Below are positions 41,160-53,039 of a DNA stretch of 64,000 bases, in pieces. The notes beneath the pieces are model-generated. The model was given only the letters and a program-made list of their open reading frames with translations. It did no database searches and was not told where the DNA came from. Origin of the DNA: Dolomedes plantarius (Eukaryota; Arthropoda; Arachnida; Araneae; Dolomedidae); assembly GCA_907164885.2 (NCBI GenBank), contig OU015497.1:71904898-71968897 (forward strand), in the 5' to 3' direction. The first letter of the stretch is position 1. Each line of letters begins with the position of its first letter. Position numbers and translations under genes: made by a program.

Positions 41160-42860
41160 CTTCTTCGTTCTAAACGTCCGATACGTAATTATTCTTTTGC
41201 AAATATGCATACGGAAAAACCAAGCAAGCTCTTTACGGTATTATATTACTGTTTTGTGCCTCTAATCGGTTTTATTTTTTAAGTTCCCTTTCCGGTCGTC
41301 ATTTTTTTGGCTTCGCAAAACCTTGCACAGCCTTCACCCATAAACCTGGGGTAAAAAATAATAACCTAAGGTATGCTTATTCAGAAGTACGACGTAGCTG
41401 AGTCACAAACTGTTTATATTAAGAGAGCAGTCAGTCAAGAGGGGAAATTCACCCTCGTTAACAATGGAGAATTTTGACTCCTCGGTGTTGTTCTAAGCTA
41501 GAAGTATACCGAGAACAGTTGATTCAGCGTAGAAGCTGGATTTAGTCAGACCTGTTGGCACCACGGAGTAGGAAAGAAGCTGTAGAAAAATAGCACATTG
41601 ATGTGAGAGATTAGCGTTTATGTTAGGTCGGTAACGTTAAAAAATTAACTGATAGTGGTTGCATTGATAGTGTGATCTCCAATGCAATTTCGGCTTTGAA
41701 AGCCCTGTGCATTTCCAAGCCTTTGCTGAAATTTTGTTCACGAACTCCTTAAGTGTACGCTCTACTGGTAATAACTCTTTATGTCTTTTAAATTATAATT
41801 TAGTTCTTACCACAGATATCGTGACCAATTTCACTCGTCAGATTAAGAGTTTAATTTTCTGTCCGAGTGGGATAAATAATTCTTAAAAACGCAACAATTT
41901 AGAAGAAAAATACGTGGAAAATAATACTAGTCTTTATATGATTTGCATTCACGGGTTTCTCTGGGGAATATTTTTCTAAAAAATATTATTTATAGTCTTT
42001 ATGATAATGAAACGAATAAGCTTTAAATTATGTAACGACTGCCAAACATTTGTTAACTGCCAAAACGATTGAACTGACTCGAGAATCTAATCCGCACGCT
42101 TTCCGATTAGGTATTGGTGTGCATACGACCATTACCTAATCAAGGCATGTTAGGATTTTCCTTAGCCACCTCATGAAGTTTTGCCTTACTTTTTAGTTTT
42201 TATCCTTTTCTATATTAATTGGTTTCCTGTCGCAGTTATAGCAAATTCTTTCGCAAGAATTCAAGCAAATCTCCCTCGGGTGCTTTAAAAAGAAAGTTTT
42301 TTTATGACGATTAGAAACACTTACGCAGAGGGCAGTTTCATGCAACAGCCGATAATATGAGGTCGCATTTTGTGAAAAGTAGATCTTCAGACGTTGACAT
42401 ATGCAAAACTGTTTAAGAGAAGAGAACAAGGAACTTCCAGTCTCGTTTTCTTATAAAATTTCAATATTTTACTTTACATACCATATAATTAAAAATAATA
42501 TTCTTTCGTTCAACATTGAAGTCACTTAGAATTAATAAATAAGTATTTTCTGAAAGAATACGACTTGTTTATCAAAAAATTCTTCAAAAATACTATAACT
42601 TTTCACAAATTCTCCATGTGCATTCATTTTCTTCAGATTTTTTCCAAATATCCCAGGATTGTTAATGGGAGTGTTTGTTATAAAACTATGCATAGGTCTT
42701 TGAAACCACACATATTTTTCAAACTTATAGACCATGAAACAAAGAAAAAACATGCAAAAACATTAAAAAAAAATTATTGGGAGAAAAAAGAAAAAAAAAA
42801 TTATTTAAGACTTAGATTCATTCAGAAAAAAAAATTTTGATGCACGGTTATGTTTATATA
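41160..42860. other. Unassigned DNA
   Basis: No bounded element or coding exon was recognised. A less AT-rich segment around 41390-41640 (GTCAGTCAAGAGGGG ... GCACCACGGAGTAGG) could be a promoter or untranslated exon, but nothing confirms it. The frames at 42193-42840 are AT-driven. Confidence 0.4.
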
Positions 42861-42864
42861 TACA

Positions 42865-43340
42865 CTAGCTGAAAACCCGTACTTCGCTACGGAGTGCATT
42901 CAAATTAAATACAACGGTCAATGTATGCAATTAATGCCAAAAATATGTATAAATATATTTATAATAAATACAAAGATCAATGTATGCAATTGATGTAAAA
43001 AAAAAGCGAAAAAATATATCTATAAAAAATCGTAAAGGATATTTTTATAGACAAAATAATGCAGAAGAAAATATTCAAATTAAATCTAATAGAACATACT
43101 AAAGAATATAGTACTGTTAATATAGTACAGTTTGAGGAACATATCTTTTACTGTATTTTAATATTTTCTTGTATAATGTCCAATTGTCTGCTGCATTAGC
43201 AAGAAATTTTTTTTTTGTCTATTTCGTTGTTATGCACGTGACGTAAAATTAATGTAAAGTATCACAAAAAGAAAAGAAACCACGTGATCAGCATTTAATA
43301 AATTAAATTCTAAAAATGAATCTTTAAAAATTCCCCAAAA
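42865..43340 (-). mobile_element. Non-autonomous Helitron, family A copy 2 (5'-truncated)
   Basis: On the minus strand it ends CCGTAGCGAAGTACGG (5-bp stem hairpin) GTTTTCAGCTAG|T, the best-preserved 3' end of this family. It matches 9291 onward and the end of 58958 reversed, until about 43340, where similarity stops. Confidence 0.75.
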
Positions 43341-43349
43341 TGTTTCGTC

Positions 43350-44140
43350 ATCTACTCCAAAAAGGTTGATTTTCCTTTCACCAGAAAAATAATTCATATT
43401 TCCGAAATTCAATAGGCTTATTTATGTGTATTGCAGGAAAGATCGAGCTCAGCTCTGTGTAATCTTCAGTAATATAGGGCGTTTTCTTCGTGTAATTAAC
43501 AACTTTTAACACATGTCGATTTGGGAAAGCACAAACACTTTTACCTGTTGATTCAGCAATGATTTCAATGCATGTCTGAACGCTTATAAATGGAGTTTTT
43601 CATACTCGTGAAACAATGCTTTGGTGATCTTTGTGAGACAATATTTTTGGGAGACATGAACGGGTTATATTGGTTGAAGTTCCATGAGCTTCTTGCGTTT
43701 TAATTAGATATCTGACTGTAAAAACCTTCTACTTCTCTGCTGATGTCTTTTCACTTATAAAAGTAGGGAAATAATAACTTCCGCACGGAAACGGTTAGCT
43801 AACACGTGTAATTAAGCTAAAGTCAGGAATCGAAAGTGGACGGGCCAAAATAGCGAATAAAACCACAAAAAATCTAGTTTATTCAATGAAGGAAAGGATC
43901 CAAGCTACTTCTGCCTAATGGATTAAGTACTAATAATTTGTGTTAGCAATTGAAAACAATAAGTCAACAAATACTTTTTGTTCTTATAAAATGTTATTTA
44001 TTCTTCTGTTATAAGTCAAATATTATTTCAAAGTTTTTCTTCATCAAATAGTTTTTTGAAGATTGAAACACCTGTTTTCTTGTTTAATGTTGTCAAGAAT
44101 TGTATTTCCTAGTAAATATACAGAAAATTCCCACCGTGCA
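43350..44140. other. Unassigned DNA
   Basis: Nothing recognised between the Helitron fragment and the microsatellite cluster. Confidence 0.4.
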
Positions 44141-44153
44141 AATACTTGTATAC

Positions 44154-44183
44154 ATCCATATATACATCCATCCATCCATCCAT

Positions 44184-44256
<73 letters not shown>
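44154..44256. repeat. Compound microsatellite (CATC)n-(TA)n-(TG)n
   Basis: CATC units, then about 20 TA and about 14 TG units. Open frames on both strands across it are artefacts. Confidence 0.95.
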
Positions 44257-44260
<4 letters not shown>

Positions 44261-44711
44261 CGTGGGTGTTTGTGCGTTAAAAAAGGGGGAATAACAAATT
44301 ACGATGCATTTTAGATCTATCTTTATTTTTCTTTCGAAAGACGTGCGCCTTTCCGAATGTTTTCCTTGTTGATTTCGTATTTTTATCATAGCTGTTGAAT
44401 TGGGCCACAAAAAGTTGGGAAAATTAACTTTTTACTTTCTCTTAACTGTCGAAGTCCAGAACAATACAATCCATTTCAAGCAAAAACAAACGCCTGTTAA
44501 ACAAGTTTCTCCTCTGAACATGCTGGAAGACTGGAAAAGTTAAGCCTCTGTCCTCCCCTCATTCTGAATCGAGACACCAGACGGTCCCCATGTATTATTG
44601 GTTCATCCCATAAGTTTTGCGGTGTTTTGGATCTGGCTAAAATGAATGACGCAATTTTGTGTCATCGTGGCAGATAGGTGGGAGGCGTGATTACTGCTGT
44701 ATGGTCTATTG

Positions 44712-44962
44712 CAGGGGTGGGCAAAGTGCGGCCCGCTACAGATATTTTTGTGGCCCGCCAAGACACCCAGAAAAATTCAGACAGTCAGAAAACTGCCAAT
44801 ATTTTATTTTATTTACATTTATTCATTTTTATGATACAATTTATACCTTTTCTGATATACAAAGTTGACTAATAAATGCAATAATTTTAAAAGTTGCCCT
44901 CCGCTAACCTCCGGTCACACAAAGTGCCCCCCCCCCCGATCCAAAATAATTGCCAACCCCTG
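44712..44962. mobile_element. hAT MITE, 251 bp, with perfect 8-bp TSD
   Basis: Ends CAGGGGTGGGCAAAGTGCGG and AATTGCCAACCCCTG, flanked on both sides by GTCTATTG (44704-44711, 44963-44970). Non-coding; the open frames at 44659-44872 are inside it or run into it. Confidence 0.92.
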
Positions 44963-45321
44963 GTCTATTGTTTTTTTAGTATCGGAGTCAGATTCGTGCG
45001 GTGCATCTTTTTCGGAGTCTCCAAATCCATATAAACGGGAAACAATTTTTTATAGAAGATGATGTCCGAAGAGAATTAGATTCGTTCTTTAGCTCGAAAC
45101 TGAAAGGTTTTCATCGCTAGGGAATCCAAAATTTAAAATTAAGCTGGGAAGAAGTTGTATATAAAAATGGTAAATACATTTCAGATTAAAATTAAACAGC
45201 CAATTTTTTTTGTTTCATTTCAAAAATATTTCTAAAATACCTCGTTATTTATGGGATGATGCAATACATGGCAGGATTCCATCGCGAATCTAGACTCAAA
45301 GAATGAGGGAAGCTGAATTAC

Positions 45322-45325
<4 letters not shown>

Positions 45326-45389
<64 letters not shown>
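45326..45389. repeat. Compound microsatellite (TA)n-(GA)n
   Basis: About 18 TA followed by about 13 GA units. Confidence 0.95.
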
Positions 45390-45399
45390 TCATAGACTC

Positions 45400-46100
45400 C
45401 AGACTAAAAATCACTACCGTATCAGCTAAAGTAAAGATATGTTTTACATGAGAAAAGGTATTACTATCCTCTTACAATGTTATGTAACGTTGCATTATAT
45501 TTCTTATATATGATTTATATCAATAGCTACTTACGAGGAGTAGACTTTAGGCAGAGGACAATTCTGTAATTTATGAATTCATTATTTCAAAACTGAACTC
45601 TCTAAGGATCTATGATCAGAGTATTTTTGTTGTGTAGCAGAACAAAATGGAGAAAAATAAAATTAAAGCATCTAGTACATCTTTATCTTTTTTTCAATAT
45701 TTATGAGAGACTCTGTGGACAAATCCTCACTAAGGCTTCGTACGGAGTTGTGTTGGTTCTCATATATGGTGCTCCCTCAATAGCGTAATCAATGAAATCG
45801 TGATGTTGATGGGAGGAGGTCCTCATGATAAAGATCCTGCCACGATGAAGAAAAGAAAAAGTTGACTTCGCCTATTACTAGGTCAGTGATCTTGGCGAAA
45901 GTAGTTAAAATTACAGGAAGTGACTACTTTTCTATCAAATATCGTATAATATGTCGAACGAATATGGCAACATCTACAAGGCAGGAAGATAGCCGTAATG
46001 TGTGGAATTACGGGGTGAAAGTGTCAAGTTTATTTTTTTAACCTGTCATGATTTCAAAAATCAAATGTGTTTTTTCTATTTTTTATTTATTTATTTATTT
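45400..46100. other. Unassigned DNA
   Basis: Nothing recognised. Confidence 0.4.
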
Positions 46101-46106
46101 ATTTTT

Positions 46107-46432
46107 TAACGTAGGATTACGTTTCTCCATAACGGTCCTGAAAGTTTCAGACGCTTTAACCGTCCGTCCGTACCTCGCGAGTTATAATTTTTGCAGCGCG
46201 TCAAACCTAGTCTGTATCGCTTGGACAAGCAGTAAACAGTTAAACAGAAAAGTACCAAAATGCGTCAAAATTTTGACATACATATATGTATATATATATA
46301 TATATATACTTAAGTACATATATATAGATACATATATACATAACACATACATACATATATACATACAAAAGAGGTAATCAACGATAAGTAATCCTACGTT
46401 AATAACCCGCGGTATTTTCGTTAGAAGTGACT
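46107..46432 (+). repeat. Interspersed repeat family F, copy 1
   Basis: AACGTAGGATTACG ... TAATCCTACGTTAA gives inverted ends around a body with GTACCTCGCGAGTTATAATT and TTTGCAGCGCGTCAAACC, a (TA)-rich centre, then ATAACCCGCGGTATTTTCGT. The same blocks occur reversed at 56872-57190. Probably a non-coding DNA transposon; no TSD was set. Confidence 0.7.
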
Positions 46433-47029
46433 ACCTAAAATTTTTTTTTAATCACATGATAATATAAGTTTAACTATATTAAAATGGACACTAACAATAA
46501 CTCTCTTGATTGCATTATTTAAAGGTGCCATAATAATAATTACTTTAAAAATATTAAACACTAGTGTCCTTTGAAAGCACTATTTTGAACTGACATTTGG
46601 CGAAATCATCCGACAGAGGATTTAACGACTGCGTAAAAATAGAATTTGCTCTTAATTGTATATTTAATTGATTAATTCGAATGTTTCTAAACAGAAAAGC
46701 GAAATCATTCCCCAACCTGTTGCCATCCATAAAATAATAACTCAAGGGAATAATTCCATTCGCAAATATTAATAATGACATCAATCAAAATCTGACTTCA
46801 CACTTGAGAAAAGCTATTTGGCACTTCACACTTTCATTGTCACGCATCGTTTCTGATACAACTTAACGGTTTTCGAGTAAAAGAACTCAATAAATTACTT
46901 CTCAGATATTTTTTATATATTCTCTCAGTAGTACGCTCTTTATTCGATTCATGATCTTTTGATGTTAACAGCAATTTGGAAACCGTTTGTATTCGCTTGC
47001 GTGATTGCGGAAGAGTGGCGCGCCCTCTG

Positions 47030-47156
47030 TTAGATAAAACTGACATCATGGAACCGGCGGCTCAGTGTTGAAGCAACAGTAAGTGCGTACGGCAGGCCGC
47101 TGTGAATTCAGTCTCTTTTCACGGAGAACAGTGGAATTAAAGAGAAGGTGCAAGGG
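47030..47156 (+). other. Possible untranslated first exon of an unknown gene
   Basis: A GC-richer, CpG-containing island (GGCGCGCCCTCTG, GGAACCGGCGGCTCAG) ends at a near-consensus donor AAGGG|GTAAGT (47157); another, A|GTAAGTG, occurs at 47079. No coding frame or downstream exon was recognised, so this is only a candidate promoter/5' exon. Confidence 0.25.
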
Positions 47157-47638
47157 GTAAGTAGTAATAAATTATTTTGTCAGTCATCGTTATGTCTAGA
47201 TAAGGGATTCTTGAAAGAATTTTCAATTGAAACAGCACATAATAATTCATGAATGATTTTTAATGTTTACTAAAATATTTATTCAAGCTTTGACACAACT
47301 CGGACAAATAATAAGCTTCCATCAGTGTATGGGGAAAAGAAAATAAGTTTTTATAAATAAATAAAATAAAATGTAAAAAAATGTATAAACTACACGCTTA
47401 AATTGCTCAACATATAGTTTGTATCATTTACTGCTTTAAGTTGTTTACACATATGTCAGACACACCTTCTTTTATAGTCCGCCCCCTGAAATGACCATCA
47501 TCTTAAATACCATAAAAAGGGTTTAGTCTTTACTCGTGGGAGGATGGTATGAGATGTTCCAAAAGATTTTGCAAGACCTTTATTCGGAAAAGTGAACCTG
47601 AATAAATCTTTTCAAAACGAACAACAAAAACAGAGGGA

Positions 47639-47639
<1 letters not shown>

Positions 47640-47699
<60 letters not shown>
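47640..47699. repeat. (TA)30 microsatellite
   Basis: About 60 bp of uninterrupted TA, directly beside the MITE at 47700. Confidence 0.97.
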
Positions 47700-47702
<3 letters not shown>

Positions 47703-47867
47703 TGCTAGATTTCTAGAAATAGAGGTGCCGGAACGGTAACCTTCCGGGGGGGTGGGGGGTGGGGGGGTGTGTGGGGGGGGGGTATTCCAAATTATTGATA
47801 AAGAGAGGTACCTAAAGAGAGGTACCGGAACGCCGTTCCGGCGCGTTCCGCCTCAAATCTAGCGCTG
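47700..47867. mobile_element. Short hAT-like MITE, family B copy 2
   Basis: Ends CAGTGCTAGATTTCTAGAAA and CCTCAAATCTAGCGCTG; it is the reversed counterpart of 27468-27614, enlarged by a G-rich expansion (47743-47780). Flanked by TATATATA on the right and (TA)n on the left. Confidence 0.82.
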
Positions 47868-47916
47868 TATATATATATATATATTTATTTATTTATTTAT
47901 TTATTTATTTATTTTT
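47868..47916. repeat. (TA)n and (TTTA)n microsatellite
   Basis: Short TA run followed by about eight TTTA units. Confidence 0.9.
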
Positions 47917-48392
47917 TGTGTGCGTGGGCATAGTGTGCAATGTCTGTAGTAAAATTTATACCTTGATCGAACTATATTATTATTTTACAAGTTATATTAT
48001 AAATTAATTCAGAATTAGGTTCCTTAAATACGATTGGTGTGAAAATATTTCTATTTTCTATCAATAAAATAATTATATTTACTAAAAATATTTTTGTTTA
48101 CCAAACCTCTCCTGTCCTTCAACCCAATAAGTTCAGTTATCTCTTCTCAATTAACCATATATTAACGCTAATAAATTCTGCCCGCCCTCCCCCCAATTTT
48201 TTTAATCACTGCGTCAGTTTAATCCCAATGAAAATTTTTTAAACCTATATGTCTATACAAAAAGTAAGTGAACTTTAAAAATACTTTATTTAAATTTATA
48301 ATTGATGTTATGTGTTATTTTCACTGAAGCGCATTAAATACCGTATATTAAGAACTGTTGTAAAAGCAATGTACGGCTCTAAAAATCAACAA

Positions 48393-48691
48393 CAGTCGAA
48401 CCCCGTCATAACGAACTTCAAGGGGGCCAAAGATTTTGTGCGCTTTATCCGGGGGTTCGTTATATCCGAACCGTTAAGAAAAATGCTAGAGTTCATAAAA
48501 TGTATAACTCATTAGTTGCAATGTGTATTCAATAGTGATGTATTAAAAATGATCATTAATGAATTAAATCGACTAAAATCGATTACATTGAACTTACACA
48601 ATACTAATTAAATTACGTACAATAGGAAAATTGCGGGACCAAAATTTTCGTTCGTTATATCCGTTAGTTCGTTATATATCGGGTTCAACTG
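48393..48691. mobile_element. Pogo/Tigger-like MITE, 299 bp
   Basis: Ends CAGTCGAACCCCGTCATAAC and GTTATATATCGGGTTCAACT then G; TA follows on the right, while the left dinucleotide has changed (AA). CGTTATATCCG motifs recur near both ends. The CAGT-GAACCCCG-TAT-CGAAC style is characteristic of pogo/Tigger ends. The frame at 48312-48515 is partly inside and not a gene. Confidence 0.78.
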
Positions 48692-48699
48692 TATAAGAT

Positions 48700-50900
48700 T
48701 AACTATAAGGAGTTTGAATATCGATTGATTCAAGGGCGTTTAAAATTTGAGGTGCGAAGTATAAATGGACAACTTTATCATTTACCTAAAGAGTAAGTAG
48801 AGCTCCAAAATTTATCTAGAGACCAGTATAAAATTTGACTTCACCAGTCGAAGAGGTTCCAAGGGCAATATTTACTAACGATTATCTCCTGACGGCGAAG
48901 CATTGGTATGTTAAACGTCCAGAAGTACGCGGGTAAGGGGTTATATCGTTTAGATGGAAGGGGTTATACTAAGTCTGAGGGAGTTATTTTTTCGAAATGT
49001 GTGGTCAAAACTGCGATGGCTAAGCAGACCGGCTGTCTAAAGAACACAGTTAACAGTTGTGTTTTTTTTCAAATTAAAATAAGCTAAAAACAAATTAAAT
49101 ATCCTCTTCTCGTTTTGATGAAAATCGAACACTTAGCACTTTCATTAAGTGGAGCTTTGTTTACGAAATGTAAGCCCTATAGTTTAATACTTTGTGAACG
49201 AAACGTAACGCGTACATAAAAGTTAAAGTTCAAATACCAAGCAAAGAGAAATTATTTTTTTAGATAGATTAAGGAAGTATATACTTGCTATTAAAAATGT
49301 ATGTTATTAAGAAACTATTTATTTGCTACTTCTTCATTTTCTTTCCTCTCTCAGAGCATGGATAGGGGATGCGAAGAGCAATTATTTACAATTCAGACGT
49401 CAGAACGTCTGATTGGCTCTGTCCTTTTGGTTCTTGATCTCGGTAAATATGCTTTAGTAGACTGAAGGAATCTGTGTAAATAAAAATAAAGATGAATAAT
49501 TTTTTTAATCAACTGTTCGAGATTGTGGTTTAAAAGAGTGTGACTCACTATTCTCTTCTTTGCCGTTTATAATTCTTATTAATGCATAAAAACTGGTCTC
49601 TTTGGGACTGAGTATGTTGAGCCTACTGAAAAAAAAGGAAGTTACAGTTACTAAACTTGGGTGTAAACCTGGACTATTTTTAAGACCAGGAGAGACATAT
49701 ATTCCTCTGTCCATGCTTATCTTTCATGTTTTAAGTAAAAAAATGATATTTCTTGAACAATGTTAAATATAGAAAGCAATTGTACTCTGTTTATGAGCGA
49801 TCATTGCTCCTGAATTTAATAAAATTACAAAACGATGTAGTACCAGTTAAGCCCCAGTACCCGGTAAAACCCGGGTTCGAATATTCGCGGAGGCTGAAGA
49901 TCTACTTGATTGGGGAAGTAAAACTCAGTCTTCTTTTGATGCAATAATTACCCATATTAAAAAAAGGTGTGCTATTTATAAAACCATACATTTATCATGA
50001 AGGAATCTCAGACTTAAAATTCAAAAGCTTTGAAACATTTCCGTTCATGCATAACAAATGCTATATTATGTCTGTAACGGATCGTATACCGAAACTGGAT
50101 ATGTTATTCTGCCCTAGGTTCTAAAAAATGTTCATCATAAAACCTATTTTAAGAAAATAGAAGCTCTAGAAGAGAGGTAATAACTGCATTTTGCAAGAAA
50201 TCCATTCCATTAAATTCCACAACATTTATAAAATATTATTAATTTATTAACAAGTCTGCGTAAAGATCTAGATTTTGATCTAAAACATGTTATAGTTTCC
50301 ATATGGATGAACACGAATAAAATTGTCATTGTTTGTAGGAAATGTATTCCTCCCGGATCTTCTCTAGCATCGCGCCGAAATTCAAAGAAATGATGTGTGA
50401 CGACAGAAAGTCTGCATTACAAATCTATAAAATGTTTAAGTTAGTTGCATAGTTCTGGGGTTTAGTCACTAGCTGGAATAATCACTTGGGAACGATGCAG
50501 AGAGTAACTGATAGATCCGTTTACTAAAGATTTTAACCGTCTGTTTTAAAATAGGTGCATCCAAAAATATACACGGCGATATTGACTACAATATTTGGGA
50601 TGCCGTATTCATCGGTGAGTTGTTCTTAAAATGTGTTTTCTGTCGTAACTGTAGCATCATTTTGACAAATAAGTTATGTGACTATTCTTGCTGAGGTTGA
50701 TTTTTTCCTTTCCCGTATCCAGAACTTCTCTCCTTCTTGATGAGGGTTGAATAATAACATATTTAACAATTTTCAACTATCAATTGAATAAAATTGGTTA
50801 ATTTTGCTTCACTGCAATTCTCCTTATTTCACATTTTTTTTCGGTTAATTTTAAATGCCTTTTCTTCCTCTTAAATCTCTAACGATATAATAACATGCAT
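48700..50900. other. Unassigned DNA
   Basis: No bounded element or exon recognised. The short frames at 49505-49714 and 49753-49947 lack motifs. A tRNA-like GGGTTCGAATATTC at about 49867 stands alone. Confidence 0.4.
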
Positions 50901-50904
50901 TAAA

Positions 50905-50964
50905 GACTTGAATCATTTAAAGAAAAATAAAATAAAATTTATTTTTCTTTAAATAATTCAAGTC
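50905..50964. repeat. 27-bp near-perfect hairpin
   Basis: GACTTGAATCATTTAAAGAA (to 50931) pairs with its complement ending at 50964 with one mismatch; the loop is 6 nt. AT-rich; possibly a tiny MITE. Confidence 0.88.
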
Positions 50965-51106
50965 TGATATTTTTATTTGCCAAATCTTTTATAATTTTGG
51001 AAAGAAAAAATGATAATTTTGTTTATGTATTTATTGTTTGTTAGTTTTCTGACATACCTCGTTAAGGATATCGTAATCTTCATACCTCTCCTTTTTTACA
51101 TACATG

Positions 51107-51604
51107 CAGGCCCTGATTTCCCATTAGGCCCAGTAGGCCCGGGCCTAGGGGTCCCCGAATGTTGGGGGGCCCCCCAAATTTTTATTTTACAAGAAATAAA
51201 TTAAAAAATTCCAAATTCAATTATTTTATTTTATTTCATTTTACCTTTTTCAATAGCAATTTTTTTATATATCCTTTCAAATTTGATTGGTTTATCATAT
51301 GTATAGTTATATATATAGTTCATCATATGTATGTTATAGTGTATATAAGGGATTAATAAGTTTTTCTGGTTGCATTGTATTGGTGTTTTAATGATGAAGT
51401 TAATATGTTGTATTGCTTTTTGTTATTTGATAATGTTCTAGGCTTCTACGCTTCAAATAGCCAATTCTTGGTAAAATGGTCCTTTCACAATGATTCATGA
51501 TTTTTTTTATGTGTCAATTTTTGAAATTTTACGCCCACATCAGTGTCAGGGGGCCCCCATCCCGAGTTGTGCCTACAGTCAAGAATTTTCTAAATCGGGC
51601 CCTG
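51107..51604 (-). mobile_element. 498-bp hAT MITE, copy B
   Basis: Ends CAGGCCCTGATTTCCCATTA and TTTTCTAAATCGGGCCCTG, flanked by CATACATG and CATACATA (7 of 8). Exactly as long as copy A (35461-35958) and reversed relative to it. Frames at 51010-51356 overlap its left end and are not genes. Confidence 0.93.
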
Positions 51605-51689
51605 CATACATATAGACATACATAACTAAACTTCATTATCAAATCATGTTAATGCGTGTTTTCATATTCAATTATCGCCGAGAAATGGC

Positions 51690-52440
51690 GACCTCCTTTG
51701 GTGTGCCCTCTAAAATAATGGAACAATGCTATATTATGTTGTAATATAGCTAGGGCGCTGGAATACCAGAGTCTGTGGGTTCGAGTCCCACTATTGGCAT
51801 GAATATTTGTAGCCGTCCGGAATCGGCTTTAACCCCTTCTGTACCAGTGGATCCAAGTATGGATCCATGGCCTGATTCTCCACAAACACCAGTGGATCCA
51901 CGTATGGATCCACTGGTGACAGAACTGTAAATTAACTTTTTTATGTAACTTTTACATAAATCGATGTAGATATCGTTATATTTCTATATGTATCGATTTG
52001 GATATCGTTATATTTCTATGTGTATCGATTTAGATATCGTTATATTTCTATATGTATTGATTTAGATATTGATATATAAAGGTAACAAAACTGTAAACTT
52101 TTCGATGTAATTTATACATAAATCGATGTATATATCATTATATTTCTATATGTATCAATTTAGATATTGACATATATATATCGATTTAAATATCGATACA
52201 TATATCTCTTCTTATTAATATGTATAAAAGCATCTCATTTATCCGAAAACTACTACTTGATATTTTAAATCTAAATGCCCGAAAAACTGGTTTTGCATGT
52301 GATCTTCACATACATATGCTGGTACGGAAGGGGTTAAGCAGTAGGTCCTGGTCTAATTAGCTCTCGTGTAACAAAAGGTATCGTAGGGCTCTGAACCAAC
52401 CAACCATATGTAATCATCAACCAATTAGCAGCTGAGAAGT
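51690..52440 (+). repeat. tRNA-derived SINE split by a piggyBac MITE
   Basis: A-box-like TAGCTAGGGCGCTGG (51747-51761) and a perfect B box GGTTCGAGTCC (51778-51788) mark a pol III promoter. The presumed acceptor arms do not pair, so this is a SINE head rather than a tRNA gene. The body resumes after 52337 (GCAGTAGGTCCTGG ... CTCTCGTGTAACAAAAGG ... CTGAACCAACCAACCAT). CCTCCTTTGGTGTGCCCTCT at 51692 recurs at 52607, and CGTGTAACAAAA with GACCAACCAT at 52748-52790, a second partial copy. Confidence 0.6.
51833..52333. mobile_element. TTAA-target (piggyBac-like) MITE, 501 bp
   Basis: Ends CCCCTTCTGTACCAG and CTGGTACGGAAGGGG, with TTAA directly outside both (51829-51832, 52334-52337). Inside are palindromic CCAGTGGATCCA / TGGATCCACTGG blocks (51844-51927) and tandem ~35-bp units of TATCGATTTAGATATCGTTA (about 51960-52200). 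Non-coding; inserted in the SINE. Confidence 0.93.
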
Positions 52441-52605
52441 CTGTGCTGATGAAGTCTGTGCTGTTGATAACTGGGCAATTTTTTGGTTAACATAATCTTA
52501 ATAATTCACGTTGTTACATTTAGAAGTCAGTTTGGAACGTTTAACTACGCACCACCCTCTCCTAAAATTCTTTAACGTTTACAAACTACGAAATAGACCC
52601 ATAAA

Positions 52606-52800
52606 CCTCCTTTGGTGTGCCTTCTAAAATATTGGAACAAACCTTTACATCATAACCATTATATGCTCGCTTTTGTAATTCATAGCTTTGGAAATCAGCA
52701 AAGAATTCTAGTATCACCATCTTCAAGATATGGTTTGTTTGACCATCGTGTAACAAAATATGACCATTCTGCTGAAAACCGACCAACCATCTTCAAGATG
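52606..52800 (+). repeat. SINE-related fragment
   Basis: CCTCCTTTGGTGTGCCTTCT and, 140 bp later, CGTGTAACAAAATATGACCA ... GACCAACCATC repeat in the order seen in the SINE at 51690-52440. It lacks the tRNA-like head. Confidence 0.5.
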
Positions 52801-52861
52801 CTTTAAGACTAAGCTAATCATATGAGGGGGGGGGGGCGATATCTAAGAATCGGCTCTATGT

Positions 52862-53037
52862 AAGAAACTCTTCTTAAGTGCCACAATAAAATTAAAAAGC
52901 GGTGGCTACATGTTTCGAACTAATCAGTAGTTCATCATAAGGCCGATGATCATTAGTGCCGAGGTGATTAGTTCAAAACATGTAGCTACTGCTTTTTAAA
53001 TTATTTGTGGTATTGAAGACGTGTTCTTTACGAAACT
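52862..53037. mobile_element. Palindromic MITE, ~176 bp
   Basis: AAAAAGCGGTGGCTACATGT with TTCGAACTAATCA pairs with TGATTAGTTCAAAACATGTA and GCTACTGCTTTTT; arms of about 60 bp around a short centre. No TSD set. Confidence 0.75.
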
Positions 53038-53039
53038 AT

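Noticed and set aside
44063..44410. Open frames across (TA)n(TG)n
   Set aside because: Translate to YIYI and VCVC microsatellite peptides.
49840..49900. tRNA-like GGGTTCGAATATTC
   Set aside because: No matching A box or cloverleaf.
51778..51788. tRNA gene from perfect B box
   Set aside because: Flanks cannot form acceptor and D stems; fits a SINE head better.
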